From positions 39,933,979 through 39,997,978 of the forward strand of contig NC_088872.1 of NCBI RefSeq assembly GCF_032884065.1: a stretch of 64,000 bases of DNA, given 5' to 3'. The notes beneath the pieces were generated by a model, which saw only the letters and a program-made list of their open reading frames with translations, ran no database searches and had not been told where the DNA came from. The DNA comes from Artemia franciscana (lineage: Eukaryota > Arthropoda > Branchiopoda > Anostraca > Artemiidae). Positions 43,791 to 56,200 of the stretch are shown in pieces (position 1 is the first letter of the stretch; every line of letters begins with the position of its first letter). A program made the translations under genes and the position numbers.

Positions 43791-44674
43791 TGCTGCTGCT
43801 TACTTCCAGCTGAAAAAAACTTTTTCATTGTTTTTTTTTTAATTAATGCTAGTAAATCCTGCGCTCCCTTCATGGAAATTTTCTTCCCCCATGACAAATT
43901 CCTCGATGGAAAGTTCCCGCAGCATATTCCCCTCTTCTTAACCCTTGCCTCCAACCAAAAAATCCTCCTGAAAACGCCTGTACACTTCCCAATAACCATT
44001 ACTATATGTAAGCACTGCTCAAAGTTTTGAACTTGTAACCCCTCCCACGGGGACTGTGGGGGAGTAAGTCGTCCCCAAAGACATAGTTATAAGGTTTTTC
44101 GTCTACGCTGAATAAAATGGCTATCTCAGAATTTTTATCCGTTGACTTTGGGAAAATAATTAGCGTGGGAGGGGGCCTTGGTGCCCTCCAATTTTTTCGG
44201 TCACTTAAAAAGGGCACTACAACTTTTCATTTCCGTTAGAATGGGCCCTCTTGCAACATTCCAGGACAACTGGGTCGATACGATCACCCCTGGGGAAAAA
44301 AACAACAAAAAAACAAACACGCATCCGTGATCTGCCTTCTGGCAAAAATATAAAATTCCACATTTTTGTAGATAGGAGCTTGAAACTTCTACAGTAGGGT
44401 TCTCTGATACGCTGAATCTGATGGTGTGATTTTCGTTAAAATTCTATGACTTTTAGGGGGTGTTTCCCCCTATTTTCTAAAATAACGCAAATTTTCTCAG
44501 GCTCTTAACTTTTGATGGGTAAGACTAAACTTGATGAAACTTATATATTTAAAATCAGCATTAAAATGCGATTTTTTTGATGTAGCTATTGGTGCCAAAA
44601 TTCCATTTTTTAGACTTTTGTTTACTATTGAGCCGGGTCACTCCTTACTACAGTTCGTTACCACGAACTGTTTG

Positions 44675-46165
44675 ATTATCTGTGGAAGCATAAATAAGAG
44701 AGTTTTACTTTTGTGGACATTTATAAATGAAATGAAAATCTGCAAGCAGGGTATGAGTATGCTTGGATATATTCTTTTTAGTTGAAAACCATTCTTCTAG
44801 GAATAATTTTCTTAAATATGTAAAATAAGGTAAGTAGGGACAGTAGGTCTCTTAGTCTTTAAGACCTTCCTTTTTCTCTCCAAGCTATGTTTTAACAAAA
44901 CGTGATTTGGATACTTTGGAGCATGAAATAATTGAAGGCTCGCCGTATTGAAGGCTTCGATTCTAATCAGACAGACAGAAACAAACATTATGCATAATAC
45001 GTGCCTAGAATGGACGTAACTGATGTTCCATATACTTCATTCAAGTTCTTTTTTTAGCTGCTTCTCATTACATAACCCAGTTATTTTGAATTTATCCCCT
45101 CTCAGGGGAAGCTAAATTTATATTAGGCTTTGTCCCATTTCAATATTTTGCTAATGTTTCTTCAAACCTCCTTTAAGTTTTTTTTATTGTGATTTCAAGG
45201 TTCAGTACACTAACAGTGTAACAATAAATTTCAGAACTAAAAGGATAAATCACCCCCCCCCCCCCCAAACACCTGGATATACCCCCTAGGCTTGTTGTTT
45301 TATTTATTTTTCAACTTGCCATTATGAACCAACTGTGGATGAAAATAAAGTAAAAAAAAATTACTAAACAACAATGTCAGAAACTTCAGTATGTACTCTA
45401 GGTCTTAGAAGAGGGAGGGAAATGCAATAAAACTGGAAGTGACCCTGAAAATCCAAATGATAGATTTTTTTGGAATGTGATGGAGTAAAAATTTTGTCAT
45501 TTTTGAGCTTAGTTCACATCTTTAGAGATAGGCTGGTCTAATGGATAGGATATGCTTCATTTTTTTTTAAAGAGTTATTTTTTTGTTAATATTCTGACTA
45601 ATTGGTAAGCTATTAATTGTTTGCTAACAGTTTTGTTATCATGAACTAACTGTTGCTTAATAATTGGAGGGGGAGGGGGTAGATCTTAGCATCCAAAGGT
45701 GCATACTTTCAACCCATAAGCAATTTCAAATGATAAAATATAGGCTAATATGAAAAATTAAATGCTAATTTTTAGGTTATTTTTCTGAATTTTAATATTT
45801 TTGCGCTGTAGTTAGTTTACTACTTGTAAAAAAGCCGCCAGTGACTTAAAAAATGCTTTTGGGGGAATTCCTAAGGAATCATTGAGCAAAAACAGCTTCA
45901 ACAGCACAGAAAATAAATAATTTTGCTGTTTACAGTTTCTCATTCTTTAGAAACCTTATCTCTCTTCAGTTATTCTTTAGGGAATAATTTACTGCTAATC
46001 AGGAACCCACACCAAGGTTGTCAAAGTCGCCATTGTGTTTCCCCAGCTCAGAACTGGCTCAGTGATACAAGAGGCATTACAGGAAACAGCGTTTAATTTT
46101 TATGACTTCATTTACCATTGTTGCTTTTCCTCTTCAAATAAAAAATTCAAGATTGGCAACAGAAC
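44675..46165. other. Unannotated spacer
   Basis: AT-rich; a 16-nt poly-C run near 45250. No gene recognised. Confidence 0.35.
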
Positions 46166-46169
46166 AGAG

Positions 46170-47755
46170 TTATAAAAATATTTTATTTATTTTTTTTTTA
46201 ACGAAAGACGGACTAAGCCATAGGCTTTTCTCGTTACAAATCACCAGTAAACAAAACAATAAGTAACAATAAAGAAAAGACAATAGACAAGAACTGAACG
46301 CCTGGGTATTGATTGTTACCACAACTAACTAATAAAATCCTTAGGCTGAACACAGTCAAAAATAAGCAAATGTCCCAGAATGCACAAAGAGACAAATTCA
46401 TTAAACTTTTTTTTAGGGGCACTGAGTAAAACAAATTATAGAAATGCCGTAAATATTATGGTTCTATATAGTGCCCTTCATATAAAGAGGTTCCAACCAA
46501 AGCTGTTTTAAAAGCTGTATTATTATTTCTTGAAACAACATGATCTGGTAACATGTTCCATGATCTAATGGGCCGATTTACAAAAGAACCCTGTCCAACC
46601 TTTCTTAAAAGCCTTTTCTGATACAATCCTAATGAATTCTGCCCTATGGGTGAATAATGACTAAACTGCTTGAAATCACTAAAAGCCGAAGTATCGAAGT
46701 AAAAGTCGAAGGAATTCATTAACTAAGTCCAATTTATCCCTCTTGAATTGCAAAGAGGGTAGGCTCAAATATCTTAGTCTATGTTCATAAGGCAAGCACT
46801 TCAAATAAGGAACAAATTTTGATGCCATTTTCGTACTTTTTCAATAAGCTGTGAATAAGATTTTCTTGTTCGATACCGCAAAAATGCGCAATATTCAACT
46901 ATTTGTCTCATCATTGTCTTATACAGCTTAGTAAAGCTTTGCAGGTCAAACCTTCTTTTGATACAAAGCAAAATGCAATTGGCTTTACGTGATACATCGA
47001 ATACTTGTTTATCAAACCTCAATTGAATATCAAAAACCATATCGAGGTCCCTAACGGAATCAACAGAACATATTACAACTTTTCCAGTAGAATACTGGCA
47101 TGCTGCTGCATTCACTAGATAATTCACGACATGGCATTTTCCCTGATTAATAGTCATTGAATTTAAATTACGCTAATTAACCAATGCATTTTAATCATCC
47201 TGTAGCAGAGCCATATCATCTGGGGAAGGTACGCCACTGTAAAGCTTTACATCATCTGCAAACATTTTGGTTTTACCATTTTGAATTATCTGTGGCAAAT
47301 CATTTATAAATATACAAAACAGAGCTGGTCCTAAGCAACTATCCTGAGGGACTCCACTCAAAAGACTACACTGGTTAGATAAGGCTTTGCCAATCCTAAC
47401 ATTCTGTCACCTTTGTATTAGGTAATCTGTAATCCAAGCCAAAGTTCTCAATCCAATCCCATACTTTGGGCATTTTTCCAACAGTAGAGCTATTGATGCT
47501 TTGTCAAATGCCTTACAAAAATCAACATGAACACAGTCAAACTCCTGACCTAAGTCAGCTATTATTTGAATATCATTAATTACTTCCAATAGCTGAGTAT
47601 TACAAGACCTGTATTTCCTAAAACCATGTTGTGCCATAGGCCACAGGTTATTTTTTTCATAATAATATTGGACCCGATCAGCAATTACTTTTTCCATAAT
47701 CCTAGAAAAAATTAAAGTTTTTGAAATAGGTCAATAATTGAAGACTTCTCAGCAT
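46170..47755 (-). mobile_element. CR1-like LINE fragment
   Basis: Minus-strand LINE with RT core and C-terminal region. The 3' end lies near 46170-46200 and finishes in A-rich 'taaataaaat' text. The 5' limit is about 47755-47830, within the first RT blocks, so the endonuclease is missing. It is a third LINE family, distinct from those at 3.2 and 21.5 kb. Confidence 0.75.
46456..47755 (-). pseudogene. Reverse transcriptase of the CR1-like LINE, frameshifted
   Basis: Blocks in order: NY(stop)PISKTL and IMEKVIADRV; QHGFRKYRSCNTQLLEVIND; VHVDFCKAFDKASIALLLEK; GVPQDSCLGPALFCIFINDL; MFADDVKLYSGV with the catalytic FADD near 47250-47264; then VIMRQIVEYC-type thumb sequence (RQIVEYCAFLRY); and the C-terminal NRPIRSWNMLPDHVV. 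The stop in NY*PIS sits where the family has arginine, consistent with CGA-to-TGA decay. At least two frameshifts. Confidence 0.8.
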
Positions 47756-47839
47756 TTTCTGAATACAGGAAAATTGGGAAGGGATGTTTATCCTGATACC
47801 GACTAGAAATACCCTCCTGTCCTGAAAATTTGGTTTAAA

Positions 47840-48230
47840 ACCCTACCTTTTTTTACCTACTTCCCCAGTAAAAACATTACACTCCCTCAAGCATTGGAAC
47901 TGTCCGGGAATTTGCCTTTACAGGATATGATATAATGCTAAAATGGATCAAGACCTGGTAGTTGTAACCCGTCCCCAAACTAGAAATCAAAGAGTATCTG
48001 GTGACAATACATTTGAAATCAGATGTACTTTTTGAATTGGCTGGGTCTAAAATTATGTTGGTTGAATTTTGATTGTTTTTGGACGTAGGCCTATATTGCT
48101 GCCACTTATCTCTTTTGTTGGTACTGCCACTTTCTGTCTTCGGATAAACACCACAGGTTCTTACACGCCAAAGGTTCAGGGTGCGAGAAGAATTTATCGG
48201 GAGAGGCTCTGATGGTTCGGAAGAGAGATA
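47840..48230. other. Unannotated spacer between LINE and C/D copy 3
   Basis: A minus-strand frame (47877-48317) covers it but crosses into the C/D element and shows no domain. Confidence 0.35.
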
Positions 48231-49149
48231 TGAAAACGTTCGTGGTAACGAACTGTAGTAAGGAGCGACCCGGCTCAACAGTAACCGAAACTCTAAAAAA
48301 TAGAATTTTGATACCAATAGTTACATCAAAAGAATCGCATTTGAATGCTGTTTTTAAATATATAAGTTCCATCAAGATTAGTCTTACCCATCAAAAGTTA
48401 CGAGCCTGAGAAAATTTGCCTCATTTTAGAAAATAAGGGGAAACGCCCCCTAAAGTCATACAATCTTAACGATAATCACACCATCAGATTCAGCGTATCA
48501 GAGAACTTTATCGTAAAAGTTTCAAGCTCCTATCTACAAAAATGTGGAATTTCGCATTTTTGCCAGAAGATAGATCACGGATGCATGTTTATTTTTTTTT
48601 TTAGTTTTTTTTCCCCTGGGGTGATCGTGTCGATTCAGTGGTCTTAGAATGTCGTGAGAGGGCTCATTCTAAAGGAAATTAAAAGTTCTATTGCCCTTTT
48701 TAAGTGACCAGAAAAATTGGAGGGCACCTAGGCCTCCCCCCACGCTCATTTTTTCCCCAAAGTCACCAGATGGAAATTCTGAGAAAGCCATATTATTTAC
48801 CATAGTCGAAAAACCTAATAACTATGTCTTTGGGGACGGATTACTCCCACACAATTCCCGTTGGAGGGGCTGAAAGTTACAAACTTTGACCTGTGTTTAA
48901 ATATAGTAATGGTTATTGAGAACTGTACAGACGTTTTCAGGGGGATTTTTTTTTGGTTTGGGGGTGGGGGAGAAGTTGAGGGGGGTTACGTGGGAGGATC
49001 TTTCCATGGAGGAATTTTTCATGGGGGAAGAGAATGTCTATGAAGGGGGCGCAGGATTTTCTAGCATTATTTAAAAAAAAACAATGAAAAATAAATATGA
49101 AAAGTATTTTCCAACTGAAAGTAAGGAGTAGCATTAAAACTTAAAACTA

Positions 49150-49345
49150 ACAGATATTATTGCGCATATGAGGGGTTTACCTCCTCGTAATACCTCGCTC
49201 TTTACGCTAAAGTATTTTTAGTAACTTCAACTATTTATTCTACGGCCTGTGTGATTCAGGGGTCATTCGTAAGGAATTGGGACAAAATTTAAGCTTTAGT
49301 GTAAGGAGCGAGGTATCGACGAGGGGGTGAACCCCCTCATATACG
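49150..49345. repeat. First internal hairpin of C/D copy 3
   Basis: Arms 'gcgcatatgaggggtttacc ... cctcgctctttacgctaaag' and 'ctttagtgtaaggagcgagg ... aaccccctcatatacgc'; loop about 80 nt. Confidence 0.7.
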
Positions 49346-49675
49346 CAGTAAAAACATACGAATATAGAAGTTCGTTACGTAAGTTAATTGGTAAGTTACG
49401 TTTATTTTTTACTAATGAAAACGTTCGTAAAAAATTTAAAGTTCTAGTTGCCTTTTTAAGTAATCGGAAATTGAAGGGCAGCTAGGGCTTCTCCCTCGCT
49501 CCTTTTTTTTTCTCAAAATCTTCCGATTAAAACTATTAAAACTATTAAAACTATTAAAATCCAATTAAAAGCCATTTAGCCAAAAAAAAAATTAATTTGC
49601 AAATTTTGTTTTAATCATTTATGTAGGGAGAGCCAAGATCAAAGCATGCATTAATTCAAAAACATCCATAAATTA

Positions 49676-49955
49676 AATAAAAAAAACATGTTTTTTCAAC
49701 TGAAAGTAAGAAGCGAGATTAAAACTTAAAACGAACAGAAATTACTCCTAATATGAAAGGGGCTTTTCCTCCTCAACGCCCCGCTCTTTACGCTAATGTT
49801 TTTATTGTTTTAAAAAGTAGAGTTAAGAGTTAACCTTTAGCGTAAGGAGCGGGGTTTTGAGGAGGAAAAGCCCCTTTCGTATACGAAGAAATTTCTGTTC
49901 GTTTTAAGTTTTAATGTCGCTCATTGCTTTCAGTTGAGAAAACTTGTTTTTATTT
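49676..49955. repeat. Second internal hairpin of C/D copy 3
   Basis: Arms of about 120 nt beginning 'aaaaaaacatgttttttcaa' and ending 'ttgagaaaacttgtttttat'. Loop about 35 nt. Confidence 0.75.
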
Positions 49956-50147
49956 AATTTACCAATTAGATTGAACAAGTATCCTTTGCCCTGCAACAGA
50001 TTTTTTATTATTTAATTAGCCCTAAAAACTTGGATTTTTGTTTGTTCAAAAATATTTACCCTAATTATTGAACAGGTATTGCAAGCTCCCTCTACTTGAT
50101 TCATAGCACTGTCTTCAAATTTGCTTTTTATTGTTAAACTCTTCCAG

Positions 50148-50242
50148 GTATACTGCCAATGACAAATTTTATCTTGAGCTGCTAGATGGCGTAGAAGGGT
50201 TTGTAACTATAGACAGACTTACATCAGAAGTTAGATTTGGAG
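50148..50242 (+). CDS. SAC1: SAC1 exon a
   Basis: Acceptor 'ttccag' ends at 50147; donor 'ag|gttggt' at 50243. Encodes YTANDKFYLELLDG and VTIDRLTSEVRFG. It starts with the third base of a split codon, so an upstream coding exon exists. One base (g) is carried to the next exon. Confidence 0.88.
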
Positions 50243-53200
50243 GTTGGTTTTTCTTCTTCTTTTATTTCTTATTTCCTAATTTGTATGTTTTTTGTGTGTG
50301 TGTGTGTTTTTTTAAGGGTAGCAAAAACATTACTAGTCTACTACTACCGCCTACTCATAGCCTGTCAAAGCCAAATTAGATAAACGCAGCTGTGTGTGCT
50401 CCTCCTCTGCCCCAATATATTCAGACCTTTACCCTCTACTCTCACCGCCTGATGAAGTTCTTACTCCCTTTGACTCTTGTCTTACGACCGCCTCCCATCC
50501 CATTTGAAGATGTCCTACTTTTTTTGGACCACAGCTGAATCGTGAAAAATTAAAGGGTCTCTAATCTACCTTAAGTTACTTTTTGTTCATATGCCGGAAG
50601 GAAACGCTGCCGGCGAGGCCTCATATCTTTCATGAGTTCAGCCAACAAAAAAACATGACTGTGAACAGCATTGCTAGATAAAATTAAGGAGCAGCACCCT
50701 GGAGGAACATGTGGCCTAGCTACCGACCCAGCATTGAACTTACCAAACATTAAAATAAGGTGGATTGAGTTGTCTTTGAAGAAGTTTGAATTGCAGCAAG
50801 CGATTTTGTTGCTAAGGAGGAGGGGGGGTTGTCTTTTGAGTAACAGGATGGAATGTAGACATCTAATATGATGGAATGCAGACTCTAGTACATTCAAAAC
50901 GGGTCTCAAATTTCCCGTAGCCTTACTTCACCACCGTCTCTATTCAGACTCGGGAAATTTTCCTTTATTTTAATGGCAGCTCTAAACCCGTGATTTCAAT
51001 ATTTAGAAGTGTCCAAACGCAGCCGATATGAACTAGATTAAAGTGGTTTTCCTTAATGATCTAATGAACTTAAATCATTTTGAGAATAGGGTTAAATCTT
51101 TTTACCCCCCCTCCCTCTCCCCCTCGTCGTAATAGACGTATCTATATGTTGGCACTCTATTGCTCTTTTTTTTTGTATAAGGCATATTCCGCCTGCAAAG
51201 AAAAGACACTCTAAAATCGGTTAAGGTACCACTATTTAGTGTTTATAATATTCTAAGGCTGGGAGATGTATCCATTAAAGTTGAGGGGCCAAAATATAGA
51301 AGCCAAATATGTAAAAAACATAAATTCTAGGTATATTTAAAATGTTTGATATGTCTGTTTGCCACTCAAAGATGCTCAAAACATTTCTTAAAAAAAAAGA
51401 TAAAAATTTTTTTATACTGTCCATGTGGATGGAAGGTTTGAAGCTAATTATTTTTTTTTTATTGATAGTAAAAAAGATTGAGATTTATTTATGATTTTGT
51501 TGAATGACTGAAAAAAGTCCCCAAGTTATATTTTCTACTGTTTTTAAAACGATGGATTTTATTCTTTGAAACAAGAGAATTAATATTTATTTTTCCAAAA
51601 CTGATGCATTTCTGAAGAATAAGTAAATATTTCAGTTCCAAGATGTTTTGGCTAAAGTTTTAACTCTCTTAGGGTTCAAACTATGTACTTATGTGTGCAC
51701 AGAGTGGTATGATAATTTATCTGACTGAAAAAAGTAAATTATCTCAAGGTACGGCCAAGCGACGTCGCTATTCGGATTCCATCTTGCGTATCGGATTGAA
51801 TGTGAAATCTTATAACATTTTCTTAGAAAATACCTCGAAAAAAAAGCCCATTTGAATGACAACTTACCACTAAATACCCAGGGATCATTTATTATTATAA
51901 TTAGATTATTAATGAAACATCGGTTAATAATTTAATAGTAGTAACTGATTATTATAAAGCCAATTTTTCTGGCCGTAGGACTGGATTCTTAGACTCGACT
52001 CATAGCAGAGATAAACAGAATACTCCACTATACGAGAAACAACATTTTTTCATCGGTGATGTGAAATCCAACTGTCAAAGAAAAAACCAACTTTTATACT
52101 AAGCTGTATTGAATTAAGCTTAATTTTAGTTTCCTACTGTGTATTACAAATGGCTCCATGGCTATTTTAACTAATTTTGTTGAATTTAATTTTAGTTGAT
52201 AGATCTCAAATACCAGTTAATCTGCCAAGAAGGAATATATTTGGTGTTTATGGCACATTTGAAACTTTCGCTGGTCCTTGTCTAGTTGTAGTGACTGAAG
52301 CGACGAAGATTGGTAAAATATGTGGTCAAAGTATATTGCGCATTGATGCAACAGAAATCATTCCATACGCTAGAACAAATTACCATATTTCTCAGAGACA
52401 GGTAGGTTCCCTCATATCCAGAGTTCCATTTGCTATTCGTTGCTAAATGTTACTTGTATTTAGGGCCGTACCCAGGATTTTGTTTTAGGGGGGACGGAAG
52501 TACAAGCAATTTTTTTCGGTGTGGGGGGGTTTACGAAGAAAATTTTAAAAACGCATAAATAATTTGTTTATGTTCATTTTTGTTACGTGTTTACGAGTCG
52601 GAAAGACATGTTTAGGGGGGTGGGGGTCAAACCCCCTGACCCCTCCTCCTGAATACGGCCTTGCTTGTATTCACATTATTGATTTTATATGGCATGACCA
52701 AGAATAGCTATTAACCTAGTAGGTTAATGGGTATTTCAAAGTTCTCCAGGCCTATCCTATAGCCTTGTGTAGTGTGTAGCCACCTAGCTTGACGGCCAAA
52801 TATATATGTGTTCTTTTCGGAGGAGCAATCATTAAAAATCAATGAATTTTGTTGAGTGAGAAGTGACATAATTGTCCTGATTCTCCAGGTAATTCTTGAG
52901 TCAAGTTTTCTATATGTCCATTGTTTGGTATTTTGTAAAATATCTGGCTGCTGATTAGCTAATTTTACTACACAGTTAATATTAAATTGCTTCTTCTTTA
53001 TGATTGCGGTGACGTTAGCAGACTTTCGTAACAAAAGAAACTTAGTGTTGGCTATGTTCTTTAAACTCCAGTGCCAAACTCGTCATTTCTCTAAGGATTG
53101 ATCTTTTCTTTTGCAAGTTGATTTATTATTTCTTTTTTAAATTCTTTTACAAAGTTCAAGTTTTTTTTGAATGTAAATTTCATAAGGTAGAAATTATTAT

Positions 53201-56200
53201 ATGTTTTATAAAGTTGAATTGTTAAATCTACTAACGAAAGTAGAATACTACTTGGTCTATTTGCCTAAGTCCTTTTTCTTTGGTTCTCTTGAAATAGATA
53301 CTTAGAGGTAGAGTTTCTTTTTCATAGAAGATACACACGGGTATTTATTTTATCACACACGTAGGTATTCATTTTGAGGAATTATGAGTTTGCACCCACA
53401 CGAATTTATATTATACATTCTTGAATATATAATTATAAATGTGAATATATAAATATAAACAACTATAAGGAATTTATATATTTATGAGCTTGTTAAATAC
53501 CAAAAAAATAGGTGAAGCAAACGAAAAAGTTTCAGAAAATATTGGAAACATAGTAAAATAAGCACATCTTAATGCGCAAGGGCCTGAATGACTCATTCCC
53601 CCTCCTCTGCTTACACGCTTGGTTAAATACCAAACTTTCACGGCTACTTCCTGTAAAGTTCAATTCAGGACGACAATGGTATAGTTTCCAAGTTGTAATT
53701 TATAGTTTATGAAATGTGTGATTTGATTTATGGGAGAAATCCAATGATTTGGCTAATTTGCAAATAAACAGCTCAGGGAAGTAACTTCCAGCGCTTTTGG
53801 GAATCAAAATTTGATTCTCAATATCTGTTTCCGAACAAACAGACAGTTTTGAGTTCATAATATCTGCAAGTATTGATCAACTAATCTTCCAAGACAAGAG
53901 ACTTTAAACCCCCCGTCTGCCCCCTCCCACTCCAAAAAAAGAGTCAATTCAGTGTGTTGGTTCAATTCATTTTTATGAAGTTACCAGTACCCTTCAAATG
54001 ATGGGAAAGCAGCTAGTATTGATGAAAGAGCTACTTAAGAATGGATGAAATGCTATTAGATAACTACTCTTTAAACTATTTACGAAAATTTGGAATGCTG
54101 AGGCTCACCTGGACGGAAGAAAAGTTTGATCGAGAGGTAAGCAAAAGGAGATCAGAATATGGTGCTTAGCTCCCATTTCTTCATGTGCCCCATGTGCAAA
54201 GCAATTGTTTTAGAAACTCCTCCATCATTCCCACCTCCCACAGAAATATAGTGAAAGAATTCAGAAAAGCCTAAACCTATTTAGCGAATATCTGGGTTGT
54301 AATAAAACAATCGGTAAATGTTGAATCGTTCAGATGCTAATTAAAACAAGTTCATAAAACAAACAGCTGAGAATATTTAAAAATAAAATTAATTGATTTC
54401 TAAATCAATTAATTTTTATAAAATTCTAAAAATTATTTCTATGACAAATCTCTGTTAATTTTACTTCCTTGTTCGGATTGTCGGAGGTCTAGGATGTATC
54501 GAATTCCTTTTATAAGTTCTGAAAGGTCAAGGTTTTCGATTAGATACCAAATACCCTTCATTGCTAACAATTATAAGCTGAATGATAAAATTCTGTTTGA
54601 TCCATCCCAAAAATCTCAGCTAAATTTATAAAAGCAAATATTAAAGATTGTTTGCTAAAATTTTGATTATTCACCATTGATGATGGAAAATTAAATTAAA
54701 TTATTCAATCTTTTTATTTGTGTGTTTTTTTTTGTGTCCCTGTGTCTGGGATGGCCTCCCACGCCCCTCCTGCCCGATATTTATATATTTACTTATCTTT
54801 TGTGAGTTTTTTTCTATTTTGTTTGTCTTTTACCGTATTATATTTTGAAATCATTATTACGATGAGATGTTGATGTTTTTTGTTATGTTTTTGCACTGTC
54901 CCAGCCTTACGAGCTCTGCTCTCTGTTGGGGCATAATATTGTTCGTGTATTTTTTGAGTTGAATAAAGAAAAAGTTGAAGTTGAAGTTGATTTATTTAAA
55001 TACAATAATCTTTTGGAGGAGAACTGCTCAGTTTTTGGTGTTTTTGTCTTGTGCTTGAGTGTGGGAATATGTGTTTACTGTAATTACATAATTTATGTCC
55101 CCAGTGTATCACATGGACCTGAAAGGCCGTGAATCTTTTGTCGATTTTAGCTACTGCCTTTAAAGTATTCGCTGTATCTACGATTGGGAGAATTAACATT
55201 GGCTTTGAGAGAACAACCCTTCAATGAGACAATTCCACATCAATATGCGATGGAAGCAAATTTGTTTGTTTCCAAGCTCATTTTGCCATGGACTTGACTG
55301 CTTTTTTGTTGTTTTATAACTTCGGAAAACTGTATTTTTTTTCATTTTTTAGTATTAACCTTCGGTTCAGGTTGTGTCCTTGTGGATGCACAAAGCTGGG
55401 AAGGATTCAATTTCACGATGGTCCAACCTCGATAGATGTAAACAAAAGTAGAAATGCTCAGATTGATACGTGAACGACTCTACAAATGAATTTAATGGAA
55501 AAAGATAAATTTTAAAACATTTCTTAATCATAAATTTGATTAGAGAAGAGGCACAGAAATACTTTGACACTATGCCAGTTTTCTGAAACGAATTTTCATT
55601 AAGTGTCAGGGATTTATTGTGAAATGTTTTGAAAGGCAAATAACATGCTTCAAGACTATTGAGCTTTTGAGTTCACAATAAGAATTTTGAATTTGTATTG
55701 TAAGATTATCAAAGAAAAAGAATTTCTTGTAATTTGGATTATCAGTCATAATCCGACTTTCAGCAATTAGATTGTCAAGAAAGTGTTTTTTTTTTTTGTG
55801 AAAATAGAGTTTAAAAGAAATTAGCTTCACTGGCATATTTACCTGCACTGGTTCCCCAGTTTCCGTGCAATAATTAGTTATTGCAAAGTCTTTAGAATAG
55901 AATTTACAGCGAACATGATAAAAAAATCGTTTGCATTAAAAAAACATTGATTTCCATAGCTTACAAGTAAAATTTTTTTATGGTTGTACTTGGATCAGAA
56001 CTCGGCTATGTAGCTCTCCCTGGCGACTGGATCTGGTAGACTGTTGAATACCACAGGTTACGGTCTTGGGTCAATGGAGTGGCAATTTGGAGCTATGAAG
56101 GGTCTCATGTGCAACCATGTCTCTGGAACCCGCCAATCGGCTCGAGGTCAGATTTGACACAGTTGAGCCTTGTCCTTCATGCCCTTTCCTCCAATCAGGT

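Larger units (their letters stand above)
42990..44665 (-). repeat. C/D element, copy 2, reverse orientation (about 1.68 kb)
   Basis: Reverse complement of the 11407 and 48237 copies: the starting palindrome 'cagttcgttaccacgaactg' is at about 44650, the shared core at about 44110-44230, the first hairpin at 43575-43790, the second core-like block at about 43380-43490, and the second hairpin at 42996-43276. The outer end lacks the 40-bp 'taccaattagattgaa' tail seen in the other two copies. Frames at 43787-43999 and 44002-44217 (-) are not supported as genes. Confidence 0.75.
48237..50006 (+). repeat. C/D element, full-length copy 3 (about 1.77 kb)
   Basis: Starts at 'cgttcgtggtaacgaactgt' with 'gcgacccggctcaacagt'. 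Core at about 48670-48810, first hairpin 49150-49345, second core-like block about 49438-49570, second hairpin 49676-49955. Ends 'taccaattagattgaacaag ... gcaacagatttt' like copy 1. It sits about 140 bp upstream of the first identified SAC1 exon. The frame 48691-48873 (+) is not supported as a gene. Confidence 0.75.

Noticed and set aside
50571-50909. 112-residue minus-strand frame in SAC1 intron a
   Set aside because: No domain and no supporting signals; probably chance.
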